DNA of 6,974 nucleotides from Campylobacterales bacterium (GTDB lineage Bacteria > Campylobacterota > Campylobacteria > Campylobacterales > Arcobacteraceae). The notes under the pieces are model-generated. The model did not search any database. It saw only the letters and a list, made by a program, of their open reading frames with translations, and was not told the DNA's origin. The number at the start of each line of letters is the position of its first letter. Position 1 is the stretch's first letter. This document shows positions 6,129 to 6,974 of the stretch, one piece after another. The translations under genes and the position numbers were made by a program. The stretch spans positions 1-6,974 of the forward strand of contig JADHTT010000036.1 in the NCBI GenBank assembly GCA_016784825.1, in the 5' to 3' direction.

Positions 6129-6872
6129 GTGAGGGTTGGAGTTTTTGATAGTGGAGTTGGTGGTCTTACAGTTGTAAAGTCACTACTTACACATAAACTT
6201 TTTAAAGAGATTATCTATTATGGTGATACAGCTAGAGTGCCATATGGTACAAAAGATAAAAATACTATTATTAGATACTCTTTAGAGGTATTAGAATTCT
6301 TTAAAAACTTTGACATAGATATGTTAATAGTAGCATGTAATACAGCGAGTGCTTATGCTTTAGATGAACTAAGAGCTAATACTGATATACCAATAGTTGG
6401 TGTAATAGAATCTGGTATATTGTCTATGGAGAAAAGTTTACCAAATAAAGAATCAAATATACTAATCTTAGGCACTCAAGCTACAATAAATAGTAATAAA
6501 TATCAAGATGCATTGAATGAAAAAGGGTATAAAAATATCACATCAATAGCAACTGGATTATTTGTCCCTATTGTTGAAGAACAACTTCAAAATACATCAA
6601 TACTAGAGCATACATTTGATCATTATTTTAAAGACTTAAAGGATGTAGATGGTGTAATTCTTGGATGTACACACTTCCCTCTTATACAGAATCAAATATC
6701 AAACTATTTGGATGGGGTATTGACAATTCATAGTGGAGAGGCTATAGTTCAATATTTAGAGTCAAATTATCAATGTGATAGTAGTTTTGATAAAACAGAT
6801 ATACAATTTTTTGCATCTTCTAATCCAGATGGATTAAAAGATGTAGCAGATAAATGGTTAAGGGATATATAA
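6129..6872 (+). CDS. murI: Glutamate racemase
   Basis: A cofactor-independent racemase that converts L-glutamate to D-glutamate, the substrate MurD adds to UDP-MurNAc-Ala in peptidoglycan synthesis. At 247 residues it is close to the H. pylori enzyme of about 255. Seen: VFDSGVGGLTV with D7 and S8; YGDTARVPYG at 31-40; the first catalytic cysteine C70 in VACNTAS; LFVPIVEE with E150; and the second catalytic cysteine C180 in LGCTHFPL, with H182 beside it. These positions nearly coincide with the H. pylori active site as I recall it. The start is GTG at 6129, with AGAGG at 6117-6121 seven bases upstream; MRVGVFDSGVGG is the expected N-terminus and leaves no room for an earlier start. It lies 23 bases after rho and one base before dnaX, so it is probably in one operon with both. 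H. pylori also has rho next to murI. Confidence 0.97.
   Translation: MRVGVFDSGVGGLTVVKSLLTHKLFKEIIYYGDTARVPYGTKDKNTIIRYSLEVLEFFKNFDIDMLIVACNTASAYALDELRANTDIPIVGVIESGILSMEKSLPNKESNILILGTQATINSNKYQDALNEKGYKNITSIATGLFVPIVEEQLQNTSILEHTFDHYFKDLKDVDGVILGCTHFPLIQNQISNYLDGVLTIHSGEAIVQYLESNYQCDSSFDKTDIQFFASSNPDGLKDVADKWLRDI
6861..6864 (+). promoter_or_regulatory. dnaX ribosome binding site inside the murI 3' end
   Basis: AGGG lies within the last murI codons, nine bases before the dnaX ATG at 6874, consistent with coupled translation of the two genes. Confidence 0.5.
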
Positions 6873-6873
6873 T

Positions 6874-6974
6874 ATGAATCAAGTTTTAGCATTAAAATAT
6901 CGTCCAAAAAGATTTGAGGACCTTATTGGTCAATCAACAATTTCACAGACACTTTCTCTTGCCCTAGATAGTGG
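6874..6974 (+). CDS. dnaX: DNA polymerase III subunit gamma/tau, N-terminal fragment (runs off right edge)
   Basis: Only 33 complete codons are visible. They begin MNQVLALKYRPKRFEDLIGQ and continue STISQTLSLALDSG. The pattern ALKYRPxxFEDLIGQ followed by a helix is the conserved N-terminus of the DnaX clamp-loader ATPase, which loads the beta sliding clamp for the replicative polymerase; a serine-initiated version is typical of Campylobacterota. RuvB and RarA have related but different N-termini, and KYRPxxF-DLIGQ favours DnaX. The ATP-binding loop lies beyond the window. ATG at 6874 follows the murI TAA by one base, with AGGG nine bases upstream inside murI, so it belongs to the rho-murI operon. 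Whether the gene makes a frameshifted gamma form cannot be judged here. Confidence 0.9.
   Translation, partial: MNQVLALKYRPKRFEDLIGQSTISQTLSLALDS

Noticed and set aside
1..6974. Novel defence system, mobile element, CRISPR array or tRNA/rRNA gene
   Set aside because: All coding space is taken by recognisable housekeeping genes with intact motifs; no direct-repeat arrays, terminal inverted repeats, integrase or transposase pieces, or tRNA-like folds were seen.

Overview
The window is an AT-rich, densely coding chromosomal segment with no mobile element, no RNA gene and no gene-free stretch over about 160 bases. Every gene resembles Campylobacterota (the former Epsilonproteobacteria). The pointers are the HP0268-family small protein, which is restricted to that phylum; the order DUF374 acyltransferase / miaB / HP0268 divergent from nusA, which I recall from Campylobacter and relatives; rho next to murI, as in Helicobacter pylori; a NusA without C-terminal acidic repeats; and TG/GC-preceded TAxAAT -10 boxes without a clear -35. 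The genus cannot be fixed by eye. An Arcobacter-, Sulfurimonas- or Sulfurovum-like lineage is plausible (inference).

Layout. Positions 1-1866, minus strand, form one tight operon read right to left: the HP0268-family protein (1866-1624), miaB (1611-310, GTG start) and the 5' part of a DUF374 lysophospholipid acyltransferase (308 to the left edge, TTG start). Positions 1867-2023 are a divergent promoter region. It has a good -10 box in each direction and a perfect 7-3-7 inverted repeat between them. Positions 2024-4658, plus strand, carry nusA and cysS, seven bases apart. Positions 4659-4773 hold a hairpin overlapping the cysS stop codon (possible terminator), a consensus TATAAT box and a rho leader of about 60 nt containing a perfect 14-bp palindrome. 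Positions 4774-6974, plus strand, carry rho, murI (GTG start) and the 5' end of dnaX, closely packed and probably co-transcribed.

Function. The genes are core information-processing and envelope genes: transcription elongation and termination (nusA, rho), tRNA modification and charging (miaB, cysS), peptidoglycan precursor supply (murI), the replicative clamp loader (dnaX) and a probable membrane-lipid acyltransferase. The notable arrangement is that NusA and Rho, the general elongation/termination modulators, lie only about 1.5 kb apart with a possible weak intrinsic terminator between them. The region looks ordinary and housekeeping. I see no sign of a novel defence or accessory system. The points worth checking are small: the palindromes, the hairpin, a Walker A substitution in Rho, and the non-ATG and coupled starts.
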